A DNA stretch of 7,673 nucleotides from positions 1 through 7,673 of the forward strand of contig MZGO01000022.1 of NCBI GenBank assembly GCA_002084985.1, given 5' to 3'. Position 1 is the first letter of the stretch, and each line of letters starts with the position of its first letter. The notes beneath the pieces were generated by a model. It saw nothing but the letters and a program-made list of their open reading frames with translations. It did no database searches and had not been told where the DNA came from. Below, piece after piece: positions 1 through 5,956 of the stretch. Source of the stretch: Thermotoga sp. 4484_232 (GTDB taxonomy: Bacteria > Thermotogota > Thermotogae > Thermotogales > Thermotogaceae). The position numbers and the translations under genes were made by a program.

Positions 1-174
1 GATGGAAAAATTTCAAGGAGGATTTTTCCAGAAAAATGCTGATATGAGTCAAATATTTCAAATGAAAAGTTATTATTGATTTGATTTTTAATATTTCTTT
101 CTTTTCGTTTAAAAAGCACTCAGGTGAATACAAAGAACTGGAAAGCTAAAATTTCTCGGAAGCTTAGATACGAG

Positions 175-190
175 ATAGTATATAATCTAT
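175..190 (+). promoter_or_regulatory. Putative -10 box of the ABC importer operon
   Basis: A perfect TATAAT lies at 181-186, which would start transcription near 193 and give a leader of about 28 nt before the ATG at 221. No convincing -35 hexamer lies 16-18 nt upstream (GGAAGC at the 17-nt position), and there is no TG extension. The promoter may therefore be weak or activator-dependent, as is common for sugar transport operons. Short inverted arms (ATAG 175-178, CTAT 187-190) flank the box and could be part of a regulator site. Confidence 0.4.
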
Positions 191-207
191 ACGAACAGTC
201 CCCAACC

Positions 208-215
208 GGAGGTGA
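208..215 (+). promoter_or_regulatory. Shine-Dalgarno site that sets the binding-protein start
   Basis: GGAGGTGA at 208-215 is a full match to the usual anti-Shine-Dalgarno sequence, with a 5-nt spacer to the ATG at 221. It rules out the in-frame GTG at 212, which lies inside this site. The same 5-nt spacing is seen before rpsO, pnp and the HD-GYP gene. Confidence 0.85.
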
Positions 216-220
216 GCAGC

Positions 221-1474
221 ATGAGAAAAGTATTTCTGGTTATACTCATCGTTTCCCTGGTAACTCTCTCCCTTTCAGTCACTCTCAACATGATTCAGGT
301 GTTCACGAGTCCTGAGAGAACCAAGATACTCGAGACGATCATAAAGAAATTTGAGGAAAAGAACCCCGGGGTCAAGATCAACCTCATCTCACCACCTTAC
401 GAGACAGCTTATCAGAAGATATACACTATGGTATCGACAAGACAACCTTTAGACATCGTGGAAGTAGGGGATTGGTCTTTGAGTGCTCTTGCTAGTATGG
501 GAGGGCTCGAGAATCTGGAAAAGTACATAGAAAAATGGGATGGAAAAGATTACCTGATACCAGGTATTCTGGAAGCTGCAAGGACCTATAAAAACACCGC
601 CTATCTTCTTCCAAATGCGGTTTACGTGAAAACACTTTTCTACAGAACAGATGTCCTTGAAAAATACGGTATAAAAGAACCTCCAAAGACTGTTTTTGAA
701 ATGTACGGTATGGCACGATACCTGACGAGACCAGAGATCAATCAATATGGATACACGTTCAGAGGGAAGGGTTTTCCGACAGCTTTCATAGATCTCATCG
801 TGACGTCATTCTTTGATGATATCGATCCCAACAACATGTATCTCACAAAGGATGGAAAGATCATTTGGGAGGATCCAAGAGCAAAACTAGGCTTGGAATT
901 GTACGTAAGGCTTTACAAAGACACTGCCCCTAAAGATTCGATAAATTGGGGTTTCGATGAACAGGTGAACGCTTTCTCTTCTGGAATCACGCCCCTTCTC
1001 TATCAGGATCCGGATACTCTGGGATTGCTGAAGGATAGTCTTGCCCCTGAAAAATTCGCAACGGCTCCACTCCCTGTTGGTCCTTCCGGGAAGGCATATC
1101 CAACTTTTGGTTTTGCAGGATGGGGAATTGTGAGCTATTCGAAACATAAGGACCTTGCATGGAAATTCATAGAATTCTTCAACAGTCCTGAAATAAACGC
1201 ATATTGGTGTAAAGAGTACGGTGCACTGCCAGTTGATAAAAGAGTCTACGAAATGGATCCATACTTTAGCTCCGAGAAGTTCTACGGTTGGAAATACATG
1301 TTCGATCATCCGGAGACATACCAATTCACAGCTTATCCACTATGGAATGAAAGATGGAGTGAGTGGAACCAGTTTCAGCAGGATACCATGCAGAAGGTCC
1401 TCCTTGGTAAGATGAGCATTGATGAGGTTCTGAAAAAATGGGCAGAGTTCTGGAAAGAAGCTGGTATAAAATGA
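221..1474 (+). CDS. Extracellular solute-binding protein of a carbohydrate ABC transporter (family 1)
   Basis: This 417-residue protein should capture a sugar or oligosaccharide outside the cytoplasmic membrane and deliver it to the permease pair encoded next. The N terminus (MRK followed by a hydrophobic stretch to about residue 19) is a signal peptide. Cleavage is likely near Ser19, since there is no lipobox cysteine, so it is probably a soluble secreted protein. The mature start (VTLNMIQVFTSPERTKILE, then IIKKFEEKNPGVKINL) is the usual opening of family 1 binding proteins. The C-terminal half has the typical hinge and lobe segments TFGFAGWGIVSYSKHKDLAWKF and EFFNSPE, and the length is normal for the family. 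The stop overlaps the first permease start (ATGA), so the two are translationally coupled. Aromatic residues are abundant, especially near the C terminus (WNERWSEWNQF), which fits carbohydrate binding. The substrate cannot be named from sequence alone. Confidence 0.9.
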   Translation: MRKVFLVILIVSLVTLSLSVTLNMIQVFTSPERTKILETIIKKFEEKNPGVKINLISPPYETAYQKIYTMVSTRQPLDIVEVGDWSLSALASMGGLENLEKYIEKWDGKDYLIPGILEAARTYKNTAYLLPNAVYVKTLFYRTDVLEKYGIKEPPKTVFEMYGMARYLTRPEINQYGYTFRGKGFPTAFIDLIVTSFFDDIDPNNMYLTKDGKIIWEDPRAKLGLELYVRLYKDTAPKDSINWGFDEQVNAFSSGITPLLYQDPDTLGLLKDSLAPEKFATAPLPVGPSGKAYPTFGFAGWGIVSYSKHKDLAWKFIEFFNSPEINAYWCKEYGALPVDKRVYEMDPYFSSEKFYGWKYMFDHPETYQFTAYPLWNERWSEWNQFQQDTMQKVLLGKMSIDEVLKKWAEFWKEAGIK

Positions 1475-2361
1475 AACCCACGCCGCGTCGTGCGGCGTGG
1501 TTCTTCTTTTTCATGGTACTTCCTGTGATCTCCATCGTATCCTTTCTCGTGGTTTATCCCACGATAAAAGGTGTTGTGATGTCCTTTCAGAATTACACGG
1601 TTTTCACTTTCTGGAGAGTAAGGTTCGTGGGCTTGAAAAACTACATTGAAATCTTCACAGATCCTGATTTTCCTCACGTTTTATTTAACACGCTGATATG
1701 GATAGCGGGTTCCGTCACGTTTCAGTTGATTCTGGGATTCATTTTGGCTCTTCTTCTGTGGAGCCCTTTCAAAGGAAGGGGGGTATATGCAGGATTCGTT
1801 TTCTATCCCTGGGCTCTATCGGGTTTTGCCATAGGTCTTGTTTGGTCCTGGCTTTTAAACGGAACTTTTGGAATAGTGAACGATGTTCTAAAGAAATTGC
1901 ACTTGATAAGTGAAAACATTCATTTCCTCTCGGATCCAAACTATGCGATGTTCTCAGTGATCATGATAAACATATGGTACGGTATTCCCTTCTTTGCGAT
2001 AATGATCCTTGCCGCTCTCCAGTCCATACCGAGAGAAATTATGGAATCTGCGATGATAGATGGAGCAGGACCTTTAAAAAGGCTCTTCAGCATTGTCTTA
2101 CCTTACATAAAGCCAACTCTTCTGAGTACTGTTCTTTTGAGAATAATATGGGTGATGAATTTCCCAGATATAATCTACGGAACGACAAGAGGAGGTCCCG
2201 CTGGTAGCACGAACATTCTCCCCGTTTACATGATAAACATCGTCTTCTATGAAACTAATTTCAGCAAGGCATCTGCCGTTGGGGTCATCATAATAACTAT
2301 TCTGCTGGTGTACACACTGTTCTATCTGAGATTAACTTCGTACGGGGAGATGGAATTTTGA
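1471..2361 (+). CDS. ABC transporter permease, MalF/UgpA type
   Basis: This 296-residue inner-membrane protein forms half of the transport channel. I chose ATG 1471 because it overlaps the binding-protein stop as ATGA and gives a normal short basic N terminus (MKPTPRRAAW) before the first membrane segment. Upstream in-frame starts would lie deep in the preceding gene. About six membrane segments are visible, near residues 11-30, 72-97, 105-128, 158-183, 213-235 and 266-287. The cytoplasmic EAA loop that docks the ATPase is clear at residues 192-211 (ESAMIDGAG, then LP). The ribosome binding site is weak (GGAAAG at 1451-1456, distant), so coupling to upstream translation is likely. Codons 3-10 form a terminator-like hairpin. 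They use CGT for Arg where the rest of the gene uses AGA/AGG, so the codons appear shaped by the RNA structure. Confidence 0.92.
   Translation: MKPTPRRAAWFFFFMVLPVISIVSFLVVYPTIKGVVMSFQNYTVFTFWRVRFVGLKNYIEIFTDPDFPHVLFNTLIWIAGSVTFQLILGFILALLLWSPFKGRGVYAGFVFYPWALSGFAIGLVWSWLLNGTFGIVNDVLKKLHLISENIHFLSDPNYAMFSVIMINIWYGIPFFAIMILAALQSIPREIMESAMIDGAGPLKRLFSIVLPYIKPTLLSTVLLRIIWVMNFPDIIYGTTRGGPAGSTNILPVYMINIVFYETNFSKASAVGVIIITILLVYTLFYLRLTSYGEMEF
1478..1512 (+). terminator. Terminator-like hairpin inside the start of the permease gene (putative attenuator)
   Basis: The arms CCACGCCGC (1478-1486) and GCGGCGTGG (1492-1500) pair perfectly over 9 bp, 8 of them G-C, around a 5-nt loop. The T-rich tract TTCTTCTTTTTC follows at 1501-1512. 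This is the shape of an intrinsic terminator, starting 3 nt after the binding-protein stop codon. In sugar ABC operons a structure at this junction commonly raises binding-protein mRNA relative to permease mRNA, by partial termination or by blocking 3'-to-5' decay. Here it lies within coding sequence. The shape is seen directly; the effect is inferred. Confidence 0.7.
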
Positions 2362-3191
2362 AGAAACACAGAATTTTTCTCAGAGTACTCAGATTTTTCC
2401 TTCTCTCTATATACCTGATCTTTGCAATTTTTCCTTTGTTCTGGATATTCATGACATCGTTAAAGCCATCAGAAGAAGTGTATTCTTACCCGATAAAGTA
2501 TTTCCCATCATCTCCCACGCTGTCTGCTTACAAATACCTTTTTTCATTTGCGAATTTCTCAAGGTATTTCCTAAACAGCACGATTGTCTCACTATCGGCC
2601 TCAGCAATTTCCACGTTTTTCTCATTACTCGCAGGTTATGTCCTTGCAAGATACAAAACAAGATCAGTTTACTGGATACTCTTGTTCCTGTTCTTCGCTC
2701 AGATGATACCAGCTTACCTCGTCATGATACCACAGTACGTTATGTTTTCAAGGTTTGGATTGATAGACAAGCTTTTAGGAGTGACGATAGCTTACGTTGG
2801 CATAGGATGTTCTTTTTCAACGATCATGTCAAGAGGATTCTTTTTGAGGGTACCAAGAGAGCTGGAAGAAGCAGCCCTCATAGATGGATGTGGTAAGTTG
2901 AAAGCCCTTTTCAAAATAACTGTTCCAATCATGTTACCAGGGATATCTGCTATCTTCAGTTTTTCCTTTGTTAACACTTGGAACGAGTTGTTCATAGCGG
3001 CTCTTTTCCTGAACAGCGATAACAAATTAACAGTTCCAGTAGCTTTGTACTCCTTCATATCCAAAGCGGGTATAAAATGGAACGTTCTGAGTGCAGGGCT
3101 TGTAGTGGCTCTGCTTCCCACCATTCTCGTTTTTGCGGTCGCTCAGAAGTACATCGTAGCTGGATTAACGCAAGGTGCACTGAAGGAGTGA
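2358..3191 (+). CDS. ABC transporter permease, MalG/AraQ type
   Basis: This 277-residue inner-membrane protein is the second half of the channel. It starts at TTG 2358, which overlaps the previous stop as TTGA, with GGGGAG at 2344-2349 as ribosome binding site 8 nt upstream. The family pattern is clear. A first membrane segment ending in FPLFWIFMTSLKP is followed by an external loop with YPIKYFPSSPTLSAYKYLF. The EAA loop is at residues 170-190 (EEAALIDGCG, then VP), and the C-terminal signature is QKYIVAGLTQGALKE. About six membrane segments fit the sequence. It works with the upstream permease and binding protein. The ATPase is not in this window: the next gene is a tRNA on its own promoter, so the transporter must use an ATPase encoded elsewhere, plausibly a shared MsmK/MalK-type protein. 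No terminator separates this stop from the tRNA promoter 9 nt further on. Confidence 0.93.
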   Translation: MKKHRIFLRVLRFFLLSIYLIFAIFPLFWIFMTSLKPSEEVYSYPIKYFPSSPTLSAYKYLFSFANFSRYFLNSTIVSLSASAISTFFSLLAGYVLARYKTRSVYWILLFLFFAQMIPAYLVMIPQYVMFSRFGLIDKLLGVTIAYVGIGCSFSTIMSRGFFLRVPRELEEAALIDGCGKLKALFKITVPIMLPGISAIFSFSFVNTWNELFIAALFLNSDNKLTVPVALYSFISKAGIKWNVLSAGLVVALLPTILVFAVAQKYIVAGLTQGALKE

Positions 3192-3200
3192 CCCGATATC

Positions 3201-3229
3201 TTGCCTACCCGAAAGTCAAGTGTTATAAT
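3201..3229 (+). promoter_or_regulatory. Promoter of tRNA-Gly
   Basis: TTGCCT at 3201-3206 and a perfect TATAAT at 3224-3229 are separated by 17 bp. Transcription should start near 3236, leaving a leader of only about 8 nt before the tRNA. The -10 box is part of a perfect 12-bp palindrome, ATAATCGATTAT, at 3225-3236. The promoter begins 10 nt after the transporter stop codon. Confidence 0.8.
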
Positions 3230-3243
3230 CGATTATGATACGA

Positions 3244-3318
3244 GCGGGCGTAGCTCAGGGGTAGAGCACCAGCTTCCCAAGCTGGGTGTCGCGGGTTCGA
3301 ATCCCGTCGCCCGCTCCA
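3244..3318 (+). tRNA. tRNA-Gly (anticodon CCC)
   Basis: This 75-nt gene folds as a complete cloverleaf and decodes GGG glycine codons. The acceptor stem is GCGGGCG (3244-3250) with CGCCCGC (3308-3314), followed by discriminator T and an encoded CCA (3316-3318). The D stem is GCTC 3253-3256 with GAGC 3264-3267. The anticodon stem is CCAGC 3269-3273 with GCTGG 3281-3285. Its 7-nt loop TTCCCAA places CCC at 3276-3278. The T stem GCGGG with CCCGT encloses the canonical TTCGAAT loop. All stems pair fully except for one G-U at the base of the T stem. It has its own promoter and terminator, and may also receive readthrough from the transporter operon. Confidence 0.97.
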
Positions 3319-3321
3319 TTC

Positions 3322-3347
3322 TCCCGGTGAAACCGGGATTCTTTTAT
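3322..3347 (+). terminator. Intrinsic terminator after tRNA-Gly
   Basis: TCCCGGT (3322-3328) and ACCGGGA (3332-3338) form a perfect 7-bp stem with a GAA loop, followed by TTCTTTTAT. It begins 3 nt after the tRNA CCA end. It probably ends the tRNA transcript and any readthrough from the transporter operon. The -35 box of the next promoter lies inside it. Confidence 0.75.
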
Positions 3348-3355
3348 GATATAAT
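3327..3355 (+). promoter_or_regulatory. Promoter of the rpsO-pnp operon
   Basis: GTGAAA at 3327-3332 matches 4 of 6 positions of the -35 consensus, and a perfect TATAAT lies at 3350-3355, with 17 bp between them. Transcription should start near 3361-3362, almost exactly at the first base of the leader hairpin. The -35 box falls in the loop and 3' arm of the tRNA terminator, so the two elements share DNA. Confidence 0.7.
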
Positions 3356-3360
3356 ATCTG

Positions 3361-3410
3361 AGACCTTAACTCGGATGCAGGAGCAATCCTCATCTGGGTT
3401 GAAGGAGTCT
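3361..3410 (+). promoter_or_regulatory. Structured rpsO leader RNA, candidate S15 autoregulatory element
   Basis: The leader folds as one long hairpin of about 21 bp. The outer stem pairs 3361-3367 with 3402-3410, with a 2-nt AG bulge at 3406-3407. The middle stem pairs 3368-3377 (AACTCGGATG) with 3391-3400 (CATCTGGGTT) over 10 bp, including two G-U pairs. After a single bulged C (3378), the inner stem AGGA 3379-3382 / TCCT 3387-3390 is capped by a GCAA tetraloop (GNRA type). The middle stem contains G3373-U3395 next to G3374-C3394, a GU/GC step like the one S15 contacts in helix 22 of 16S rRNA. S15 binding to its own leader is known in several bacterial groups with unrelated structures. The fold is seen in sequence; the regulation is inferred. 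CATCT (3391-3395) could alternatively pair with AGATG (3415-3419), next to the Shine-Dalgarno site. Confidence 0.6.
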
Positions 3411-3430
3411 TAAAAGATGGAGGTGTTGGA

Positions 3431-3700
3431 ATGTCTCTCGACCCAGAGAGGAAAGCTGAGATAATAAAGGAGTTTCAGATTCATGAGGGTGACACAGGTT
3501 CTGTAGAAGTTCAAGTAGCCATTCTAACGGCAAGAATAAAACATCTTACAGAGCACCTGAAAAAACATCCAAAAGATTTTCATTCAAGACGTGGCCTTAT
3601 GAAAATGGTTGGGAGAAGAAGAAAGTTGCTAAAGTACTTGAGAAGAACCAAGCCAGAGTCTTACCGAGAGTTGATTGAGAAATTAGGATTGAGAAAATAA
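3431..3700 (+). CDS. rpsO: 30S ribosomal protein S15
   Basis: The 89-residue product has the standard length for S15, a primary 16S rRNA-binding protein that helps assemble the platform of the small subunit and bridges to the 50S. The sequence is unmistakable: [16 protein letters not shown], then the [19 protein letters not shown] block, then [18 protein letters not shown], the basic [13 protein letters not shown] helix, and the C-terminal [12 protein letters not shown]. The ATG at 3431 has GGAGGTG at 3419-3425, 5 nt upstream. It is led by its own promoter and a long hairpin leader, and followed 75 nt later by pnp. This is the widespread bacterial rpsO-pnp arrangement, in which both genes are often controlled post-transcriptionally. 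Confidence 0.98.
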   Translation: MSLDPERKAEIIKEFQIHEGDTGSVEVQVAILTARIKHLTEHLKKHPKDFHSRRGLMKMVGRRRKLLKYLRRTKPESYRELIEKLGLRK

Positions 3701-3718
3701 CGGTTGGATCGAATAGGG

Positions 3719-3740
3719 GGAGCGGGCGCCAGCCCGCTCC
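3719..3740 (+). terminator. GC-rich hairpin between rpsO and pnp
   Basis: GGAGCGGGC (3719-3727) and GCCCGCTCC (3732-3740) form a perfect 9-bp stem, 8 of 9 pairs G-C, with a GCCA loop. The sequence after it, TGATATTTAAT, is AT-rich but not a run of T, so full termination is unlikely. It may be a partial terminator, a 3' stabiliser of rpsO mRNA or a processing site. E. coli also has a terminator and a processed pnp leader in this gap. The stem is too short to be a typical RNase III substrate by itself. Confidence 0.55.
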
Positions 3741-3763
3741 TGATATTTAATAAAATTGCGATC

Positions 3764-3770
3764 GAGGTGA
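3764..3770 (+). promoter_or_regulatory. Shine-Dalgarno site that sets the pnp start
   Basis: GAGGTGA at 3764-3770 has a 5-nt spacer to ATG 3776, the same spacing as at neighbouring genes. The in-frame ATG at 3770 and GTG at 3767 overlap this site and are therefore poorer starts. Confidence 0.75.
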
Positions 3771-3775
3771 TGAAG

Positions 3776-5956
3776 ATGAAGACGTGGAAGACGAACATAT
3801 TTGGAAGGGAACTGATCGTGGAACACGGAAAGATGGCAAAGCAAGCTCATGGATCCGTTCTCGTACGATACGGTGATACTGCTGTTCTCGCCACCGCAAC
3901 AATGTCGGATAAAGTTGTGGAAGGGATAGATTTCGTTCCCTTAACTGTAGAATTCCAGGAGAGATTCTATGCTGCCGGTAAAATTCCTGGGGGGTTCATA
4001 AAGAGAGAAGGTAAACCCAGTGAATCTGCCATTCTTTCTGCAAGGTTGATAGACAGGCCAATCAGACCTTTATTTCCTAAAAAATTTGCCAACGAGATAC
4101 AAGTGATAGTTACGGTCCTTTCAGCTGATCCCGATACTCCCCCCGATGCTCTTGGAATTTTTGCAGCTTCCCTTGCTTTAAACCTCTCCAAGATACCATT
4201 TGAAGGAGTTGTTGCGGGTGTCAGGATTGGTCTTGTTGATGGAGAATACGTTATCTTCCCAACGGAAAAGCAAGTGGAAAGGAGCAGGATGGATATCGTG
4301 GTTGCAGGTACCAAGGATGCAGTTACGATGGTTGAAGGTGAAGCTAAAGAAATCTCCGAAGAAGAAATGGTAAAAGCTTTGATGCAAGCTCATGAAGCGA
4401 TTAAAAAATTGGTGGAATTTCAAGAAATGGTGATTTCGGAAATACCTGTCGAGAAGTACGAATACGTGGAGCCGGAAGCTCCCAAGGAAATTCTCGAAAG
4501 ATTCGAGAACTTGATCGATTTCGAGGAGCTCGAAAAGAGGATCTTAATCCCGGGAAAACATGCTAGACAAGAAGCTTTGGATGAGTACAAGGAAGAACTC
4601 TTCCAAAAAATCATGGAAGAATTTCAACTGGAAAACACGGAGGAGATAGAGCCTTTCATAAACGATGTTTTTACAGAGGCTGTTAAAAACAAAATGAGGA
4701 GAATGATCGTTGAGAAAGGGATTCGAGCGGATGGGAGAAGGCCAACTGAGATAAGGCCAATCACCTGTGAAGTTGGGTTGTTCGCAAGAACGCATGGTTC
4801 AGCTCTGTTCACACGGGGTGAGACCCAAAGTCTCGGTATCGTCACCCTTGGAGCACCTATGGATGAGCAGATAATCGATACACTCCTTGAAGAGGGAACG
4901 AAAAGGTTCATGCTCCACTATAACTTTCCACCATTCTGCACAGGTGAGGTTAAGCCGTTGAGAGGTCCAAGCAGAAGGGAGATAGGTCATGGCCACCTTG
5001 CAGAAAGAGCTCTACAGTTCGTTTTACCACCGGAAGAATCCTTCCCTTACACTATAAGAGTCGTATCAGAAATCTTAGAATCCAACGGCTCATCTTCAAT
5101 GGCAACGGTGTGCTCGGGATCTTTGGCTCTCATGGATGCCGGTGTTCCAATTTCGAAACATGTGGCTGGGGTTGCCATGGGACTGATAGTTGAGCCCGAC
5201 AAAACGGTCATTTTAACGGACATTCTGGGAATGGAAGATCACTACGGGGATATGGACTTCAAAGTGGCCGGGACCAGGGATGGAATAACGGCGTTCCAGA
5301 TGGATTGTAAAATCTCCGGTGTCACGGAAGAACTTCTTTCGAGGGCGCTTATACAAGCGAAGGAAGCCAGAATGTACATACTCGATAAAATGTATGAAAC
5401 GATTTCAGAACCAAGACCCACCATATCCAAATTTGCTCCCATAATAAAGGTCACTCAGGTGAGCCCGGATAAGGTAGCGGATATCATAGGCCCTGGTGGA
5501 AGGATCATAAAGAAAATAATCAAGGATAACGACGTGAAGATAGAGATAGACGATGAAACGGGGGTTGTAAAGGTTATAGGAAACGAAGAAGAGAATGTCG
5601 ATAAAGCGATAGACACCATAAAGGAAATAGCAAGAGAGATTGAGGTTGGTGAGATCCTCGAAGGCAGGATAACCAGGATAGAACCATACGGCATATTCAT
5701 AGAGGTTTTTCCAGGAAAGATAGGTCTTCTTCATCAAAGCAAAATAGGAGAAGATATGAAATCGTTTGTCAAGAAGGTGAAGGTTGGAGACATGATAAAG
5801 GTTCAGGTTATAAACATAGACGAGCTTGGAAGACTCCAGTTCAGAAGAGTGGGTGGTGAGAAACAACCCCAAAAATCCCAGAAAGTTCCCCAACAAAAAA
5901 CGATTGTGAGGCCTAAAATAATGATTCCAAGAAAGCCAAGGGGGCATAATAAGTGA
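3776..5956 (+). CDS. pnp: Polynucleotide phosphorylase
   Basis: This 726-residue enzyme degrades RNA 3' to 5' by phosphorolysis, releasing nucleoside diphosphates, as a trimeric ring in the cytoplasm. All domains are present. A first RNase PH domain covers about residues 8-140 ([13 protein letters not shown], then [14 protein letters not shown] and RPLFP). A helical linker extends to about 300. The second, catalytic RNase PH domain begins before RADGR (317-321) and contains GDMDFKVAG (491-499) and the RDG...QMDCK segment (501-512), the metal and phosphate active-site region. A KH domain with GPGG is at 572-575, and an S1 domain spans about 625-693 ([27 protein letters not shown]). A basic, proline- and glutamine-containing tail ends in RKPRGHNK. 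I chose ATG 3776 for its Shine-Dalgarno spacing and because the family opening ([21 protein letters not shown]) follows directly. Its stop overlaps the peptidase start as GTGA. Confidence 0.98.
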   Translation: MKTWKTNIFGRELIVEHGKMAKQAHGSVLVRYGDTAVLATATMSDKVVEGIDFVPLTVEFQERFYAAGKIPGGFIKREGKPSESAILSARLIDRPIRPLFPKKFANEIQVIVTVLSADPDTPPDALGIFAASLALNLSKIPFEGVVAGVRIGLVDGEYVIFPTEKQVERSRMDIVVAGTKDAVTMVEGEAKEISEEEMVKALMQAHEAIKKLVEFQEMVISEIPVEKYEYVEPEAPKEILERFENLIDFEELEKRILIPGKHARQEALDEYKEELFQKIMEEFQLENTEEIEPFINDVFTEAVKNKMRRMIVEKGIRADGRRPTEIRPITCEVGLFARTHGSALFTRGETQSLGIVTLGAPMDEQIIDTLLEEGTKRFMLHYNFPPFCTGEVKPLRGPSRREIGHGHLAERALQFVLPPEESFPYTIRVVSEILESNGSSSMATVCSGSLALMDAGVPISKHVAGVAMGLIVEPDKTVILTDILGMEDHYGDMDFKVAGTRDGITAFQMDCKISGVTEELLSRALIQAKEARMYILDKMYETISEPRPTISKFAPIIKVTQVSPDKVADIIGPGGRIIKKIIKDNDVKIEIDDETGVVKVIGNEEENVDKAIDTIKEIAREIEVGEILEGRITRIEPYGIFIEVFPGKIGLLHQSKIGEDMKSFVKKVKVGDMIKVQVINIDELGRLQFRRVGGEKQPQKSQKVPQQKTIVRPKIMIPRKPRGHNK

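Larger units (their letters stand above)
1..220. other. AT-rich upstream region of the ABC importer operon, no assignable gene
   Basis: I can assign no complete gene here. Two + strand frames are open from the window edge: one runs to a TGA at 45-47 (reading WKNFKEDFSRKMLI) and one to a TGA at 77-79. Either could be the 3' tail of an upstream gene, but nothing decides between them. A perfect 9-bp inverted repeat (TGGAAAAAT 3-11, ATTTTTCCA 22-30) has a Shine-Dalgarno-like AAGGAGG in its loop. TCAAAT occurs at 49-54 and 58-63 and, inverted, at 79-84. The rest is AT-rich and ends in a promoter-like box and the ribosome binding site of the next gene. Operator function for these repeats is only a guess. 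Confidence 0.4.

Noticed and set aside
3..47. Inverted repeat 3-30 as an intrinsic terminator of an upstream gene
   Set aside because: The stem is AT-rich and is followed by GAAAAATG rather than a T tract.
212..220. GTG start for the binding protein, adding MSS at the N terminus
   Set aside because: The GTG lies inside the Shine-Dalgarno sequence 208-215; ATG 221 has ideal spacing and begins a normal signal peptide.
124..315. 63-codon open frame upstream of and overlapping the binding protein
   Set aside because: It has a rare start codon, no ribosome binding site, and half of it overlaps a convincing gene in another frame.
1438..1470. Longer permease start at ATG 1438
   Set aside because: It would extend 11 residues into the binding-protein gene without a ribosome binding site; the ATGA overlap at 1471 and the usual permease N terminus are better.
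1513..1515. Permease start at the ATG after the hairpin, which would free the hairpin from coding sequence
   Set aside because: It is preceded only by a T-rich tract with no Shine-Dalgarno site and would cut away part of the first membrane segment.
3201..3413. 70-codon open frame across the tRNA and leader
   Set aside because: It is explained by the tRNA, terminator and rpsO leader, has no ribosome binding site and resembles no protein.
3309..3740. The 9-nt repeat of the tRNA 3' end at 3732-3740 as an attachment-site duplication from an integrated element
   Set aside because: The interval contains only rpsO and its leader, no integrase or foreign gene is present, and 9 nt is too short.
3704..3775. 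pnp start at TTG 3704
   Set aside because: The extra 24 residues are encoded by the intergenic hairpin and AT-rich gap and have no family counterpart; the Shine-Dalgarno site supports ATG 3776.
5405..5947. 180-codon minus-strand frame antisense to pnp
   Set aside because: It is a shadow of the conserved KH/S1 coding region; the translation has no recognisable domain and no promoter or ribosome site was seen.
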